DNA of 64,000 bases from Conexibacter woesei Iso977N. Its GTDB lineage: Bacteria; Actinomycetota; Thermoleophilia; Solirubrobacterales; Solirubrobacteraceae. Shown piece by piece: positions 27,371 through 35,134 of this stretch. The translations under genes and the position numbers were made by a program. Numbering within the stretch: the first letter of the stretch is position 1; every line of letters begins with the position of its first letter. The notes under the pieces were generated by a model. It saw only the letters and a list, made by a program, of their open reading frames with translations. It was not told where the DNA came from and ran no database searches. The stretch covers positions 930,001-994,000 of the forward strand of contig NZ_AUKG01000002.1 in NCBI RefSeq assembly GCF_000424625.1. The letters are read 5' to 3'.

Positions 27371-28024
27371 CTACTCCGGCGCGTCCAGCAGCCCGTGGTC
27401 GAGCGCGTAGCGCACCAGCTCGGCGCGCGAGGACCGCCGCAGCTTCTGCTGGATGTGCGCGCGGTGCGTCTCGACGGTCCGGACCGACAGGAACAGCTGC
27501 CCGCCGATCTCGGCGTTCGTGTGGCCCAGGGCGATCAGCCGCAGCACCTCGAGCTCGCGCGCGGTCAGGTCGTCCGGCGGCCCCGCGGGCTCGGTCGGGG
27601 CAGAAGCGATTCGCGCGCCGAGCTGCGGGTTGAGGTACACCTCGCCGGCGGCCGCGCGGCGGATCGCCTCGACCAGCTCGGCGTCGGCGGCCTCCTTCAA
27701 CACGTAGGCGTTGGCCCCGGCGGCCAGCGCCTTGCGCGCGTACTGCGGGTCGTCCTGCATCGTCAGGACGACCACGCGTGTGTCCGGCGCGTCGGCCGCC
27801 AGGACCGGCAGCGCGTCGAGCGAGGAGCCCAGCCGGCCCGGCATGTTGAGGTCCAACACCGCCACGCGCGGGCGGTGGGCCTTGATCAGCCGGACCGCGT
27901 CGTCGGTCGTGCCCGCCTCGGCCAGCACCTCGAAGCCCTCCTCGGCGTCGAGGACGAGCCGCAGCCCCTTGCGCACGACCGCGTGGTCGTCGGCGAGGAC
28001 GATCGAGATGGTGGTGTCGCTCAT
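27371..28024 (-). CDS. NarL/LuxR-family response regulator
   Basis: 217 aa. Receiver: VLADDHAVVRKGLR acidic pair, phospho-acceptor Asp in VAVLDLNMPG, Thr in VVVLTMQDD and Lys in AYVLKEAADAEL. The LuxR helix-turn-helix includes LTARELEVLRLIALGHTNAE and LFLSVRTVETHRAHIQQKL. It pairs with the GAF kinase encoded downstream. A TAGGAT hexamer (28039-28034 on the minus strand) lies 9 nt before ATG 28024. The divergent neighbour is a secreted hydrolase, a possible target. Confidence 0.94.
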   Translation of the reverse strand: MSDTTISIVLADDHAVVRKGLRLVLDAEEGFEVLAEAGTTDDAVRLIKAHRPRVAVLDLNMPGRLGSSLDALPVLAADAPDTRVVVLTMQDDPQYARKALAAGANAYVLKEAADAELVEAIRRAAAGEVYLNPQLGARIASAPTEPAGPPDDLTARELEVLRLIALGHTNAEIGGQLFLSVRTVETHRAHIQQKLRRSSRAELVRYALDHGLLDAPE

Positions 28025-28119
28025 GCCCCACCGATCCTACCCGCGGGCCCGGGGCGCGCCTCCGTAGTTCCCCGCGCTGTCGCTGCTCGCGGTGCGGCAA
28101 CGCCGAGTGCACCAGGCCG

Positions 28120-28148
28120 TTGCGTAACAGAGGGCGCATCTGTAGCGT
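28120..28148 (+). promoter_or_regulatory. Promoter candidate of the secreted hydrolase gene
   Basis: TTGCGT (28120-28125), a 17-bp spacer and TAGCGT (28143-28148) resemble -35/-10 elements. The -10 box ends 6 nt before ATG 28155, which puts the transcription start at the start codon. Confidence 0.45.
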
Positions 28149-28154
28149 CGCTGC

Positions 28155-29564
28155 ATGTCCCATAGCCGTTCACGCCGCGCCGCCGTCCTGGCGGCCGGCG
28201 CGCTTTCCCTCGCCGCCCTCGCGGCACCGGCCGTCCAGGCGGCCCCGACCACGAAGTTCACGCGCGTCGCCGGCCTGAAGGTCGCCGGCACGCCCGCCAA
28301 GTACGACAAGGTCGGCGTCCTGCAGATCGGGTCGGCCAAGGCCAAGAACATCCTCGTCCTGAACCCGGGCACCTCGGCCAGCGCCGCGTACTTCGCGCCG
28401 CTGGCCCGCTCGATCGTCCAGCAGGCCCCGGACTGGCAGGTCTGGTCGGTCGAGCGGCGCGAGAACCTGCTCGAGGACCAGTCGGTCATCGACCAGGCCA
28501 AGGCCGGCAAGGCCACGCCGCAGCAGCTGTTCGACTACTACCTGGGGTGGCTCAACAACAAGTCGATCACCCCGCACTTCGCGATGATCCCCGACGCCTC
28601 GGTGGCCTACGCCAAGCAGTGGGGGATGAACACCGAGATCCAGGACCTGCGGGTGATCGTCAAGCGCGCGCAGAGCAGCGCGCGGAGGCTGCACGGCAAG
28701 GTCGTCGTCGGCGGCCACTCGCTCGGCGGCACGATCACCAGCGCATACGCGACGTGGGACTTCGGCGGCAGGGCGGGGGCCGACGGCCTCGCGGGCCTGC
28801 TGTTCATCGACGGCGGCTCCGGCCCGACGCCGGTCACGCCCGCCGCGGCGAGGGACTCGCTGAGCAGGCTCGACGCGGCCACCGCCTCGCCGTGGCTGCA
28901 GTTCGGCGGGATCCCGGCGCCGTTCACCGGGCTGTTCAACTCCACCGGTTCGCTCGGCGTGCTCCTGGATCCGAACGCGCCGTCGCTCGGCCAGGCCTCG
29001 GGGCTGCTGCCGGCCAACATCGTGCCGTCGCAGCCGGTGACCAACGTGGGCCAGTACGGCTACGCGCTCGACGTCAAGACGTCGCCGCCCGGCCTCGCCG
29101 CCGCGCAGGCGCACCTCGGGACGCTCGGGACCGGCAACCCGGCGGGCTGGGACGACACCGGCGCGCTGACGCCGATCAGGCGCATGGCCGACGTCTTCTC
29201 CGGCTGGGGCCTGAAGGGCCTCGACGGGACCGCGTGGTACCACCCGCTGCGGCTGACGATCGACGCGGGCGCGGTCGCCGCCGGCAACAGGAACGCCGCG
29301 CAGAGGGTGCTCGACGTCCACGCGACGCACGGCAGGGACCTGCCGCGCGATCTCAAGATGTACGCCTTCGGCGCCGCCCTGGGCGGCAAGCGTGTCCTGG
29401 ACGCGACCAAGGCCCTGGCCAGGCAGTCGCACATCCCGTCCAAGAACCTCACGTTGGTCGACCGCCACACGACCTACGCGCACAACGACCCCAACACGGC
29501 CGACCCCTCCAAGAACGACTTCTTGAAGCGGTTGATCCCGTGGCTGAAGTCGGTGGCTAAGTAG
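28155..29564 (+). CDS. Secreted alpha/beta-hydrolase
   Basis: 469 aa. A Sec signal peptide (basic RSRR, long Ala/Leu core, likely cleavage after VQA near residue 30) points to export. The catalytic Ser189 is in VVVGGHSLGGTITSAY, an acid residue is probable in LLFIDGGSG, and a late DRHTTYAHND may supply the His. Lipase, esterase or amidase activity fits; substrate unknown. It diverges from the NarL-type regulator, so regulation by that system is possible. The 3' end overlaps the convergent CoA-transferase gene by 8 bp. Confidence 0.85.
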   Translation: MSHSRSRRAAVLAAGALSLAALAAPAVQAAPTTKFTRVAGLKVAGTPAKYDKVGVLQIGSAKAKNILVLNPGTSASAAYFAPLARSIVQQAPDWQVWSVERRENLLEDQSVIDQAKAGKATPQQLFDYYLGWLNNKSITPHFAMIPDASVAYAKQWGMNTEIQDLRVIVKRAQSSARRLHGKVVVGGHSLGGTITSAYATWDFGGRAGADGLAGLLFIDGGSGPTPVTPAAARDSLSRLDAATASPWLQFGGIPAPFTGLFNSTGSLGVLLDPNAPSLGQASGLLPANIVPSQPVTNVGQYGYALDVKTSPPGLAAAQAHLGTLGTGNPAGWDDTGALTPIRRMADVFSGWGLKGLDGTAWYHPLRLTIDAGAVAAGNRNAAQRVLDVHATHGRDLPRDLKMYAFGAALGGKRVLDATKALARQSHIPSKNLTLVDRHTTYAHNDPNTADPSKNDFLKRLIPWLKSVAK

Positions 29565-30672
29565 ACGGCAGGTCCGGCGGCGCCGTCCGGTAGGCGGGCG
29601 GCGTCGCGGACATGTTGATGGGGTTGCGCGTCAGGCGGGCGGTGCTGCCGTCGGCGCGGGGGACCTCGACGACCGGGTCCAGGCCCAGCGACGTCGCGAA
29701 GGCGAACGCGCCCGCGACGTCGTTGACCTGGCCGGCGGGGACGCGCGCGGCGCTCAGCGCCGGGACCCACTCGGCGGCGGGGCGCGCGGCGAGGCGTTGC
29801 ACCAGCACGTCCCGGAGCGCGTCGCGGTGGGCGACGCGCTCCTTGTTCGTGGCGAAGCGTGCGTCGGGCTCCAGCCCGATCACCGCGCACAGCGCCGCGA
29901 ACTGCTTGTCGTTGCCGACGGCCAGGACGAGGTCGCCGTCGCCGGTGGGGTAGAGCTCGTAGGGCGCGATCGACGGGTGCGCGTTGCCCATCCGGCCCGC
30001 GACCGCGCCGGCCAAGGTGTAGGCGCTGCCCTGGTTGACGAGCGCGGCGAGCAAGGACGACAACAGGTCGACCTCCACCAGTTGCCCCTCGCCGGTCCGC
30101 TCGCGATGGCGCAGCGCGGCCAGGATCCCGACCGCGGCGAACAGCCCGGTGATGACGTCGACCAGCGCGACGCCCGCCTTCTGCGGCTCGCCGTCCGGCG
30201 CGCCGGTGATCGCCATCAGCCCGCCGACGGCCTGGACGAGCAGGTCGTAGCCCGGCAGCGCCGCGCCCGCGCCCGACCCGCCGAAGCCGGTGACCGAGCA
30301 GTACACCAACTCGGGCTTGTCGCCCGCGAGCGACTTGTAGTCCAACCCCAGCGACGCCATCAGGCCCGGCCGGAAGTTCTCCACCACCACGTCGGCGCGG
30401 GCGATCAGCGCGCGCGCCTCATCGCGTCCGGCGTCGGTCCCGAGGTCGATCGCCACGCTGTCCTTGTTGCGGTTGACCGACTGGAAGTACGTCGCCTCGC
30501 CGCGCTCGTCGAACGGGGGACCCCAGTGGCGCGTGTCGTCGCCGACACCCGGCCGCTCGACCTTGACCACCTCCGCGCCCAGGTCCGCCAGCACCATCGT
30601 GGCCAGCGGCCCCGCGAGCACCCGCGAGAAGTCGACGATGACGAGATCCTGAAGTGCGCTCGGCTGCGACAT
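29557..30672 (-). CDS. CaiB/BaiF (class III) CoA-transferase, possibly succinyl-CoA:glutarate
   Basis: 371 aa from ATG 30672. N-terminal LVIVDFSRVLAGPLATMVLA and LGAEVVKVERPGVGDDTR are class III CoA-transferase signatures. The catalytic Asp is in LPGYDLLVQAVGGLM; the C-terminal FATNKERVAHRDALRDVL is typical. It moves CoA between carboxylic acids. Divergence from a glutaryl-CoA dehydrogenase gene suggests it activates glutarate, as in known glutarate pathways; that specificity is inferred from context only. On the minus strand -10-like TAAGAT (30686-30681) ends 8 nt before the ATG, so the message may be leaderless. Confidence 0.9.
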   Translation of the reverse strand: MSQPSALQDLVIVDFSRVLAGPLATMVLADLGAEVVKVERPGVGDDTRHWGPPFDERGEATYFQSVNRNKDSVAIDLGTDAGRDEARALIARADVVVENFRPGLMASLGLDYKSLAGDKPELVYCSVTGFGGSGAGAALPGYDLLVQAVGGLMAITGAPDGEPQKAGVALVDVITGLFAAVGILAALRHRERTGEGQLVEVDLLSSLLAALVNQGSAYTLAGAVAGRMGNAHPSIAPYELYPTGDGDLVLAVGNDKQFAALCAVIGLEPDARFATNKERVAHRDALRDVLVQRLAARPAAEWVPALSAARVPAGQVNDVAGAFAFATSLGLDPVVEVPRADGSTARLTRNPINMSATPPAYRTAPPDLPST

Positions 30673-30680
30673 GTGCGAGG

Positions 30681-30699
30681 ATCTTAGATCTTCGAAGAT
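30681..30699. promoter_or_regulatory. 12-bp perfect palindrome between CoA-transferase and acyl-CoA dehydrogenase genes
   Basis: ATCTTCGAAGAT (30688-30699) is a perfect palindrome. It directly abuts the minus-strand -10-like TAAGAT (30686-30681) and contains GAAGAT, a possible plus-strand -10. A repressor bound here would block both promoters; the FCD-type GntR encoded two genes downstream is the obvious candidate. Confidence 0.5.
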
Positions 30700-30729
30700 T
30701 TCGATGCGCCCCCGAAGGAGACCCTCGCC

Positions 30730-31920
30730 ATGAGCAGCACCGCCGCCGCGCCGCCCGCGATCAAGCCCAAGGACTACCTGAACATCGACCACCTCCTCTC
30801 CGACGAGGAGCGGGACATGCGCGACAGCGTCCGGGCGTTCGTCCAGAACGAGGTCGTCCCGTACGTCGGCGACTGGTTCGAGGCCGGCGAGGTCCCGGCG
30901 CGCGAGCTGGCGCCGGCGCTCGGCAGGCTCGGCGTCCTCGGCATGCACCTCGAGGGCTACGGCTGTGCGGGCGCCACCGCGACCGCCTACGGCCTGGCCT
31001 GCCTGGAGCTGGAGGCCGGCGACTCCGGCATCCGCTCGCTCGTCTCGGTCCAGGGCTCGCTGGCGATGTTCGCGATCTGGCGCTGGGGCTCCGAGGAGCA
31101 GAAGCAGGAGTGGCTGCCGCGGATGGCCGCCGGCGAGGCGATCGGCTGCTTCGGCCTGACCGAGCCCGACGCCGGCTCCGACCCCGGCGCGATGCGCACC
31201 CGCGCCCGCCGCGACGGCGACGACTGGATCCTGCACGGCCAGAAGATGTGGATCACCAACGGCTCCGTCTCCGACGTCGCCGTCGTCTGGGCGATGACCG
31301 ACGAGGGCGTCCGCGGCTTCGTCGTCCCCACCGACACGCCCGGCTTCACGACGCAGGACATCCACAAGAAGCTCTCCCTCCGCGCGTCGATCACGTCCGA
31401 GCTGCTGCTCGACGACGTCCGCCTCCCGGCCAGCGCGATGCTGCCGGAGACCACCAGCCTCCGCGGCCCGCTCTCCTGCCTCAACGAGGCCCGCTTCGGG
31501 ATCGTCTTCGGCGCCGTCGGCGCCGCGCGCGCCTGCTTCGAGGCCGCGCTGGACTACAGCCTGGAGCGCACCGCGTTCGGCAGGCCGATCGCCGGCACCC
31601 AGATCCAGCAGGCCAAGCTCGCCGAGATGGCGCTGAAGGTCAACACCTCCACCTTGCTCGCCCTGCACCTCGGCCGGATGAAGGACGACAACCTGCTCCG
31701 CCCCGAGCACGTCTCGATGGGCAAGCTCGGCAACGTCAACGACGCGCTCTGGGTCGCGCGCACCGCCCGCCAGGTGCTCGGCGCCAACGGCGTCACGCTC
31801 GAGTACCCCGTGATCCGCCACATGAACAACCTGGAGTCGGTCGTGACCTACGAGGGCACGGCCGACGTCCACGCGCTCGTCGTCGGCGGCGCGCTGACGG
31901 GGATCCAGGCCTTCCGGTGA
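30730..31920 (+). CDS. gcdH: Acyl-CoA dehydrogenase, probable glutaryl-CoA dehydrogenase
   Basis: 396 aa, with AAGGAG (30715-30720) 9 nt before ATG 30730. Acyl-CoA dehydrogenase motifs include CFGLTEPDAGSDPGAMRTRA, QKMWITNGSVSDVAVVWA and ERTAFGRPIAGTQIQQ. The catalytic base is Glu375 in VTYEGTADVHALVVG. The opening DYLNIDHLLSDEER and the YEGT-HAL pattern resemble glutaryl-CoA dehydrogenases, which oxidise and decarboxylate glutaryl-CoA to crotonyl-CoA (lysine/glutarate catabolism). Neighbours (CoA-transferase, GntR) support this. Other short-branched acyl-CoA substrates cannot be excluded. Confidence 0.85.
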   Translation: MSSTAAAPPAIKPKDYLNIDHLLSDEERDMRDSVRAFVQNEVVPYVGDWFEAGEVPARELAPALGRLGVLGMHLEGYGCAGATATAYGLACLELEAGDSGIRSLVSVQGSLAMFAIWRWGSEEQKQEWLPRMAAGEAIGCFGLTEPDAGSDPGAMRTRARRDGDDWILHGQKMWITNGSVSDVAVVWAMTDEGVRGFVVPTDTPGFTTQDIHKKLSLRASITSELLLDDVRLPASAMLPETTSLRGPLSCLNEARFGIVFGAVGAARACFEAALDYSLERTAFGRPIAGTQIQQAKLAEMALKVNTSTLLALHLGRMKDDNLLRPEHVSMGKLGNVNDALWVARTARQVLGANGVTLEYPVIRHMNNLESVVTYEGTADVHALVVGGALTGIQAFR

Positions 31921-32573
31921 GCCTGGCGACCGCGCAGCAGCACGCGGTCGACGCGCTCCGGCAACGCATCGTCGCCGGGGCGCTGCGCCCCGGCGCGCGC
32001 GTCAACCAGGAGGACGTCGCGGCCGAGCTCGGCCTCTCGGTCGCGCCGGTCCGTGAGGCGCTGCGCGTCCTGGAGCAGGAGGGGCAGGTCACCTACCTGC
32101 CGCGCCGCGGCTACTTCGTCACCGAGCTGCGGATGGCCGACCTCGAGGAGATCTACGCGCTCCGCGCCCTGCTGGAGGCCCGCGCCGCGCGCCACGCGCT
32201 CCCCGTTCTCGACGACGAGGCGCTGGAGCGCGTCCGCGACGCCGCGCGCGCCTGCGCCGACGCGGCCGAGAGTGGTGACGTCGCCGCCGAGCTGGCCGCC
32301 AACCGGCGGTTCCACATGGGGTTGCTCGACGCGCCCGGCCAGCCCCACGCGCTGCGCGTGATCCGGCTGCTGTGGGACTCGACCGAGGCCTACCGCGCCA
32401 TGTACTACAACTCGCCCGAGGAGCGCCGCGCCTCGCTCGACGCCCACGACGAGATCCTCGACGCCGTCGGCGACCGCGACGCCGATCGCCTCGTCCGCGC
32501 CCTCGACGACCACCGCGACCGCGCGCTTGACGTCCTGCGCGGCCTGCTCGTCGAGGTCGAACCCGCCGCCTAG
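31917..32573 (+). CDS. GntR-family regulator (FCD domain)
   Basis: 218 aa from GTG 31917, overlapping the dehydrogenase stop (GTGA). Winged helix: LRQRIVAGALRPGARVNQED, then AELGLSVAPVREALRVLEQE. The FCD effector domain (about residues 75-205) has EEIYALRALLEARAARHAL, NRRFHMGLLDA and DAHDEILDAV with metal-binding His/Asp positions. FCD regulators usually sense organic acids or their CoA esters; glutarate or a derivative would fit. The probable operator is the palindrome at 30688-30699. Its TAG stop lies inside the left arm of the next repeat element. Confidence 0.92.
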   Translation: MSLATAQQHAVDALRQRIVAGALRPGARVNQEDVAAELGLSVAPVREALRVLEQEGQVTYLPRRGYFVTELRMADLEEIYALRALLEARAARHALPVLDDEALERVRDAARACADAAESGDVAAELAANRRFHMGLLDAPGQPHALRVIRLLWDSTEAYRAMYYNSPEERRASLDAHDEILDAVGDRDADRLVRALDDHRDRALDVLRGLLVEVEPAA

Positions 32574-32695
32574 GACGATTCTCCGGGCCGCCTCGCCGCG
32601 CCTGACGGCCGCCGCCCCGACTTACGTACAACCAGCACGCGACGCTGGGGCGGCGACCGCCAGCCACGACGATCCGGGCCGGAGAATCGCCCTAG
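32570..32695. repeat. 126-bp inverted-repeat element between convergent genes (MITE-like or bidirectional terminator)
   Basis: Left arm 32570-32586 (CTAGGACGATTCTCCGG) and right arm 32679-32695 (CCGGAGAATCGCCCTAG) are complementary at 16 of 17 positions. A second pair inside (GCCGCCCC against GGGGCGGC) extends the fold. Each outer end contains CTAG, which supplies the stop of GntR on the left and of NhaA on the right, and CCTAG is also directly repeated at both edges. It could be a miniature transposable element or a shared terminator. Confidence 0.65.
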
Positions 32696-34626
32696 TGCGG
32701 GGCCGGCGCCGGGCCGGCCATCCCGGCGCGCGCGGCGGCGCGGTAGGCGCTGAGCACCTCACGGGTCAGCGTGTCGACGTCGTAGACGCCCTGGTGGCGG
32801 CGGCCGTTGACGAAGAACGTCGGCGTCCCGGACACGCCGGACATGTCGGCGCTCGCGACGTCCTCGGCGATGCGCGAGCGGTGGCGGCGGCGCATCACCT
32901 CGTCCTCGAAGCGGGCCGCGTCGAGGTTGAGCGCGTTGGCGTGGCGCAGCAGCGTCGCCGGGCGCAGGTCGTCGTTGTCGCCGATCATCAGATCGGCCAT
33001 CTCCCAGAACCTGCCCTGGGCCGCCGCGGCCTCCGACGCCTCGGCGGCCAGCTGCGCGTCGGGGTGCACGTCGCTCAGCGGCAGGTGGCGCCAGACGTAG
33101 CGCAGGTCGTCGCCGAAGCGCTCCAGCAGCTCGTCGATCACCGGCGCGGCGGCCGCGCAGTACGGGCACTGGAAGTCGCCGTACTCGACGATCGTCACCG
33201 GCGCGTCCACGTTGCCGCGGATGTGGTCGTGCCCGGGATCGACGTCGTCGGCGAGGTCGACGATCGTGTCGGCCGTCCCGCCGAGCTGGCGGGCCCGGAC
33301 CTCGTCGGGCAGGTGGCGCATGACCCACACCGCGATCCACGTCAGCGCGCCCGCGACCAGCGCCGTGAGCAAGACCCCCAACTTGGCCTGGTCCAGCAGG
33401 TCCGGCCGGTCCCTGAACGCGATCGAGGCCACCAACAACGACACCGTGAAGCCGACGCCCGCCGACGTCCCGACCGCGGCCAGCGCCGGCCACGTGATCG
33501 TCAGCCTCTGGCCGCCGAAGCGCCTGCGCGTCCCGATCCACGACGCGAGCAGGATCCCGGCCGGCTTGCCGATCCCGTAGGCCAGGATGATGCCCCACGT
33601 CACCGGCGAGCTGACGGCGTCGCTGAGCAGGGACGACGAGAAGTGCACGCCCGCGTTGGCGAGCGCGAACAGCGGGACGATCACCTGGCTCGTCCACGGC
33701 AGCAGCCGGTACTGCAGCCGCTCGTTGAGCGACACCGCCGAGGTCAGCGACGCGCGCGCCGCGTAGGCCAGCTCCGGCGTCGGCTGCTCGCGGAACAGGA
33801 TCGCCTGGGCGGTCCCGGCCTCCAGCTTCTCGCGCGGCGGCGGGTAGGCGGTGATGATGAAGCCGACGAGCAGGCCGGTGATCACCGGGTCCACGCCGGA
33901 CTCGAACAGCGCCAGCCACATCGCGATCCCGAGCACGGTCGCGACCTGGCCGCGCCACGGGAACTCGACGAAGCGCAACCCGACGATGATCGCGAAGAAC
34001 AGGACCGCCAGGCCCAGGGCCGTCAGCCTGATCGTGTCCGAGTAGAACAGCGCGATCGCCCCGAGCGCGACGAGGTCGTCGACGACCACGACCGTCAACA
34101 GGAACACGCGCATCCGGATCGCCTTGCCCTGCGTGAGCAGCGACAGGACGCCCAGCGCGAGCGCCGTGTCGGTGGAGATCGCGGCGCCCCAGCCGTGCGC
34201 GCCCGCGCCGCCGGCGTTGACCAGCGCGTAGACGGCGGCCGCGCAGGCCATGCCGCCGACGCCGGCCATCACTGGGATCGCGACGCGCGAGCGCTCGCGC
34301 AGCTCGCCGAGGTCCAGCTCGCGCTTGGCCTCCAGCCCGACGACCAGGAAGAACAGGGTCATCAGGCCCTCGTTGACCCAGCCGCGCAGGTCGGTGGCGA
34401 TCGAGTGGTCGCCGAGGGAGATCGCCAACCGCGTCTCCCACGCCGAGCTGTAGGTGTCGCCGGGCAGGTTGGCCCACAGCAGCGCGGCCAGCGTCGCGAC
34501 CACGAGCAGGATCGCGCCGCTGGTCTCGGCGTAGAGGAAGCGCCGGATCGGGGCGGCGAGGTTGCGGGCCCAGGCGGTGCGGCCGTCGGCGGTGGAGCTG
34601 GCGGTGGGGTTGGGCGTGGTGCTCAG
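32692..34626 (-). CDS. nhaA: Na+/H+ antiporter NhaA fused to a C-terminal DsbA/thioredoxin domain
   Basis: About 644 aa if started at CTG 34626. The NhaA part (about residues 25-430, roughly 12 membrane segments) has LMTLFFLVVGLEAKREL, ISTDTALALGVLSLL, LTVVVVDDLVALGAIALFY (the paired Asp of the ion site) and AYGIGKPAGILLASW. The C-terminal part (about 455-630) is a DsbA-like domain with FQCPYCAAAAP and cis-Pro loop SGTPTFFVNG. Such fusions occur in other bacteria. No ATG, GTG or TTG is in frame between the upstream stop and GTG 34503, and starting at 34503 would remove RRFLYAETSGAILL of the first segment. A CTG start followed by STTPNPTAS is proposed. Confidence 0.85.
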   Translation of the reverse strand: MSTTPNPTASSTADGRTAWARNLAAPIRRFLYAETSGAILLVVATLAALLWANLPGDTYSSAWETRLAISLGDHSIATDLRGWVNEGLMTLFFLVVGLEAKRELDLGELRERSRVAIPVMAGVGGMACAAAVYALVNAGGAGAHGWGAAISTDTALALGVLSLLTQGKAIRMRVFLLTVVVVDDLVALGAIALFYSDTIRLTALGLAVLFFAIIVGLRFVEFPWRGQVATVLGIAMWLALFESGVDPVITGLLVGFIITAYPPPREKLEAGTAQAILFREQPTPELAYAARASLTSAVSLNERLQYRLLPWTSQVIVPLFALANAGVHFSSSLLSDAVSSPVTWGIILAYGIGKPAGILLASWIGTRRRFGGQRLTITWPALAAVGTSAGVGFTVSLLVASIAFRDRPDLLDQAKLGVLLTALVAGALTWIAVWVMRHLPDEVRARQLGGTADTIVDLADDVDPGHDHIRGNVDAPVTIVEYGDFQCPYCAAAAPVIDELLERFGDDLRYVWRHLPLSDVHPDAQLAAEASEAAAAQGRFWEMADLMIGDNDDLRPATLLRHANALNLDAARFEDEVMRRRHRSRIAEDVASADMSGVSGTPTFFVNGRRHQGVYDVDTLTREVLSAYRAAARAGMAGPAPAPH

Positions 34627-34636
34627 GGTCGCCAGG

Positions 34637-35092
34637 TTATGGCGTGGCGAGGCGGTCGGCCAGGGACCGCAGGGCCGGGGTCGCCGCGACGAGGGCTGCC
34701 GCGTCGTCGGGACCGAGCTCGCGCAACGCGTCGCGCATCGCCTCGGCCCACCCGTGCTCGCGCGCGTCGCGGGCGGCGATCGCCCGCGGCGTGGGGTGCA
34801 GGCGGGCGACGCGGCCGTCGTCGGGATCGCGGCGGCGCTCCAGCAGCCCGCGCGCCAGCAGCGCCTTGACGGCGGCCGACGCGTTCGGCGCGTGCAGCCC
34901 CAGCTCGGCCGCGACCTCGCCGACCTTCAGCCCGGGACGCCGGACGAGCAGCCGCATGACCTCCAGCTCGGAGAGCGGGAGCGGGTCGCGGTTCAGCTCG
35001 GCGGCGCCGATCGTCCGCGGCAGCAGCCACGCGAGGTCCTGGAGCGTGACGGCCAGGCGCCGGGCCTGGGGCGCGGTGGGTTGCCTTGCCAT
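34637..35092 (-). CDS. MarR-family transcriptional regulator
   Basis: 151 aa. Winged helix-turn-helix: PLSELEVMRLLVRRPGLKVG, then AELGLHAPNASAAVKALLARG and the wing RRRDPDDGRVARLHPT. MarR proteins usually repress a divergent gene and release DNA on binding a phenolic or lipophilic ligand; the divergent gene is an FAD oxidase. A dyad covers that gene's start. A -10-like TACCAT (35105-35100, minus) ends 7 nt before ATG 35092. Confidence 0.9.
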   Translation of the reverse strand: MARQPTAPQARRLAVTLQDLAWLLPRTIGAAELNRDPLPLSELEVMRLLVRRPGLKVGEVAAELGLHAPNASAAVKALLARGLLERRRDPDDGRVARLHPTPRAIAARDAREHGWAEAMRDALRELGPDDAAALVAATPALRSLADRLATP

Positions 35093-35099
35093 GGCGGCG

Positions 35100-35134
35100 A
35101 TGGTACCTTCGGATCTAGATAGATATGAATCTAT
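35100..35134. promoter_or_regulatory. Divergent MarR/oxidase promoter region with MarR-like operator
   Basis: ATAGATATGAATCTAT (35119-35134) is a perfect 6-bp dyad with a 4-bp centre, A/T-rich in GC-rich surroundings, and covers ATG 35125 of the oxidase gene. TAGAT also occurs at 35116. On the other strand TACCAT (35105-35100) is a likely -10 of marR-type gene 34637-35092. A MarR dimer here would block the oxidase at its start. Confidence 0.55.
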
